The notes under the pieces: model-generated
What the model was told of the DNA's origin: nothing
The model's database searches: none
The model's input: only the letters and a program-made list of their open reading frames with translations
In this document: positions 63,151 to 64,000 of the stretch, in pieces
Layout of the letters: every line of letters begins with the position of its first letter
How positions within the stretch are numbered: the first letter of the stretch is position 1
From: Thermoleophilia bacterium
Lineage (GTDB): Bacteria; Actinomycetota; Thermoleophilia; RBG-16-64-13
Assembly: GCA_027493445.1 (NCBI GenBank)
Contig: JAOSKU010000001.1
Span: forward strand, 2,004,822-2,068,821
DNA: 64,000 nt
Direction of reading: 5' to 3'
Position numbers and translations under genes: made by a program

Positions 63151-63405
63151 ATGAGCGATCGAGCACGAGCGCGGGACATGAAGGTGACTCCCGGCAAGAT
63201 CGTTCGCCGCGTTGATGAGACCGGTCGCCCGATCCTGCTCACCAGTCACGGCCGGGGGGTCGCGGTGGTCCAGGCCCTCGCAGACTACGAGGCCGCGCAA
63301 GAGGAGCGCGATTTCATGCGCGCCGTTGTGGCCGGCCTGGCTGACATCGACGCCGGGCGCGTATCGTCGCTTGAAGAAGTGAAGCATCGTTTGGGCCTCG
63401 AATGA
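63151..63405 (+). CDS. Type II antitoxin, Phd/YefM-like
   Basis: An 84-residue protein. KVTPGKIVRRVDETGRPILLTSHGRGVAVVQALADYE is the Phd/YefM fold pattern (short beta-alpha N-terminal DNA-binding domain, R-G-V-A-V strand), followed by a helical toxin-binding tail. ATG at 63151. Its stop overlaps the toxin start (ATGA). Expressed divergently from the coiled-coil protein with 92 bases between starts. Confidence 0.8.
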   Translation: MSDRARARDMKVTPGKIVRRVDETGRPILLTSHGRGVAVVQALADYEAAQEERDFMRAVVAGLADIDAGRVSSLEEVKHRLGLE

Positions 63406-63695
63406 TGGCCAACCGATTCCGCGTCCAGTTTGCCAAGTCCGCGGAAGACGATCTCTTGGACATAGTCACCTGGTATACGTCGCAGAAGGTGCCCGAGGTC
63501 GGCACGCGTCTCGTCGCGTCCGTCCTGGAGCGCGTCGGTCAACTCGCTCTGTTCCCGGATAGCGGCAAGATCGTGCCCGAGTTCGATACCCAGTGGCTTC
63601 GCGAACTCGCGATGCCCCCGTATCGGATCGTCTATCGCCGTGACGAGTCTGTCGTGACGATCGTCCGCGTGTCCCTCTCTGCCCACATGACGTGA
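63402..63695 (+). CDS. Type II toxin, ParE/RelE family
   Basis: A 97-residue protein. FRVQFAKSAEDDLLDIVTWYTSQ at the N-terminus, an R-E-L-A strand region, and PYRIVYRRDESVVTIVRV, the ParE/RelE beta-sheet core, at the C-terminus. Partner of the Phd-like antitoxin just upstream. Whether it acts on gyrase (ParE) or on mRNA (RelE) cannot be decided from sequence. Confidence 0.85.
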   Translation: MMANRFRVQFAKSAEDDLLDIVTWYTSQKVPEVGTRLVASVLERVGQLALFPDSGKIVPEFDTQWLRELAMPPYRIVYRRDESVVTIVRVSLSAHMT

Positions 63696-64000
63696 GACGA
63701 TCACGACCGAGGAATTACTGAACGAGAAGGGCGGGATCGGAGCACGAGATGTCAGTGTTGCAGAAGAACGGAGTCCGTTCGAATGGGGCCGGCCGCCTCG
63801 GAGCGCAGGGAGCCGTGGGCGAACGGAGCGGAGGGACGGTCGGGGTCCAGGCTGCCCTGCCCCCGACCCCGAACTCATCGAGCGGCCACAGCGGCGCCGG
63901 CACCAGGGGCTCGACGGAAAGACGCCTGACGCGCCCTACTAGTCTACTCTACACAGGGAGCAAACAGGTGCCTGATGAGCGGGTCACCACTTATGAACCC
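63696..64000. other. Unassigned right-edge region
   Basis: About 300 bases without a recognisable gene. It contains short inverted repeats (GGTCGGGGTC / GACCCCGA around 63840-63870) and a partial GTTCGAAT near 63776, but no tRNA cloverleaf can be drawn. It may be the start of the next gene's upstream region. Confidence 0.4.

Noticed and set aside
61476-63242. A 588-codon Arg/Gly-rich open frame running antisense-free through the coiled-coil gene into rpiB
   Set aside because: Only the last 147 codons match RpiB. The rest is an out-of-frame shadow of the coiled-coil protein gene in GC-rich DNA.
63740-63930. Possible tRNA suggested by GTTCGAAT and a later GGCACCA
   Set aside because: No acceptor, D or anticodon stems can be paired around these pieces.

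Overview
The window is a GC-rich bacterial chromosome segment. Nearly all genes lie on the minus strand in long, tightly overlapping operons (many ATGA, GTGA and TTGA start/stop overlaps). The exceptions are guaB and a toxin-antitoxin pair at the right edge. Gene content fits a Gram-positive-type cell wall and a possibly anaerobic metabolism: long-form HPF, LCP protein, TagO/WecA, FtsEX with an EnvC-like M23 protein, a PgpH-type HD phosphodiesterase, a DgkA-PAP2 fusion, an F-type ATP synthase and a tungsten-type aldehyde:ferredoxin oxidoreductase (AOR). A deep-branching Actinomycetota (Coriobacteriia- or Thermoleophilia-like) is my best guess, by inference only.

Region 1 (1-9.8 kb, minus) is an amine or amino-acid uptake and catabolism locus. 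It encodes AOR, a GntR/FCD regulator, a gamma-glutamyl amide hydrolase of the PuuD type, an SDR, a PuuA-like glutamine synthetase and a Liv-type ABC importer. The AOR and regulator genes have matching TTGACA/TAACTT promoters with the same GGTAA-N7-TTACC palindrome over the -10 box, so they probably form one regulon. Region 2 (9.8-18.4 kb) holds a YkoP-like protein behind a remnant of an EamA transporter, a tautomerase, a GH15 glucoamylase/trehalase, an MFS exporter and a YhaN/YhaO (SbcCD-like) pair. Region 3 (18.4-20.2 kb) is repeat-rich DNA followed by guaB on the plus strand.

Region 4 (20.3-39.1 kb) is housekeeping: recO, deoC, era, a GNAT gene, cdd, dgkA-PAP2, ybeY, pgpH, phoH, yqeY, hinT, rsmE, ctpA, an M23 peptidase, ftsX, ftsE, prfB (with the classical programmed +1 frameshift), secA and hpf. 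Region 5 (39.2-48.8 kb) has an ABC-2 exporter, comF, a sugar nucleotidyltransferase, mtnA, ahcY, a degenerate purine-nucleoside-phosphorylase-like gene and an LCP gene. Region 6 (48.9-62 kb) is rpiB-glyA-upp-dCMP deaminase-wecA-atpZIBEFHAGDC-murA, a familiar Gram-positive arrangement. The right edge has a membrane-anchored Thr-rich coiled-coil protein, a divergent antitoxin-toxin pair and about 300 bp without a recognisable gene.

Two window-wide signals stand out. First, a family of imperfect palindromic intergenic repeats (about 150-170 bp when complete) occurs at least eight times and usually abuts a stop codon. Second, eight genes, including the essential secA, murA and atpH, are broken by nine single-base length changes in G/C runs. 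These look like assembly errors rather than biology. I saw no rRNA, tRNA, CRISPR array or insertion-sequence transposase.
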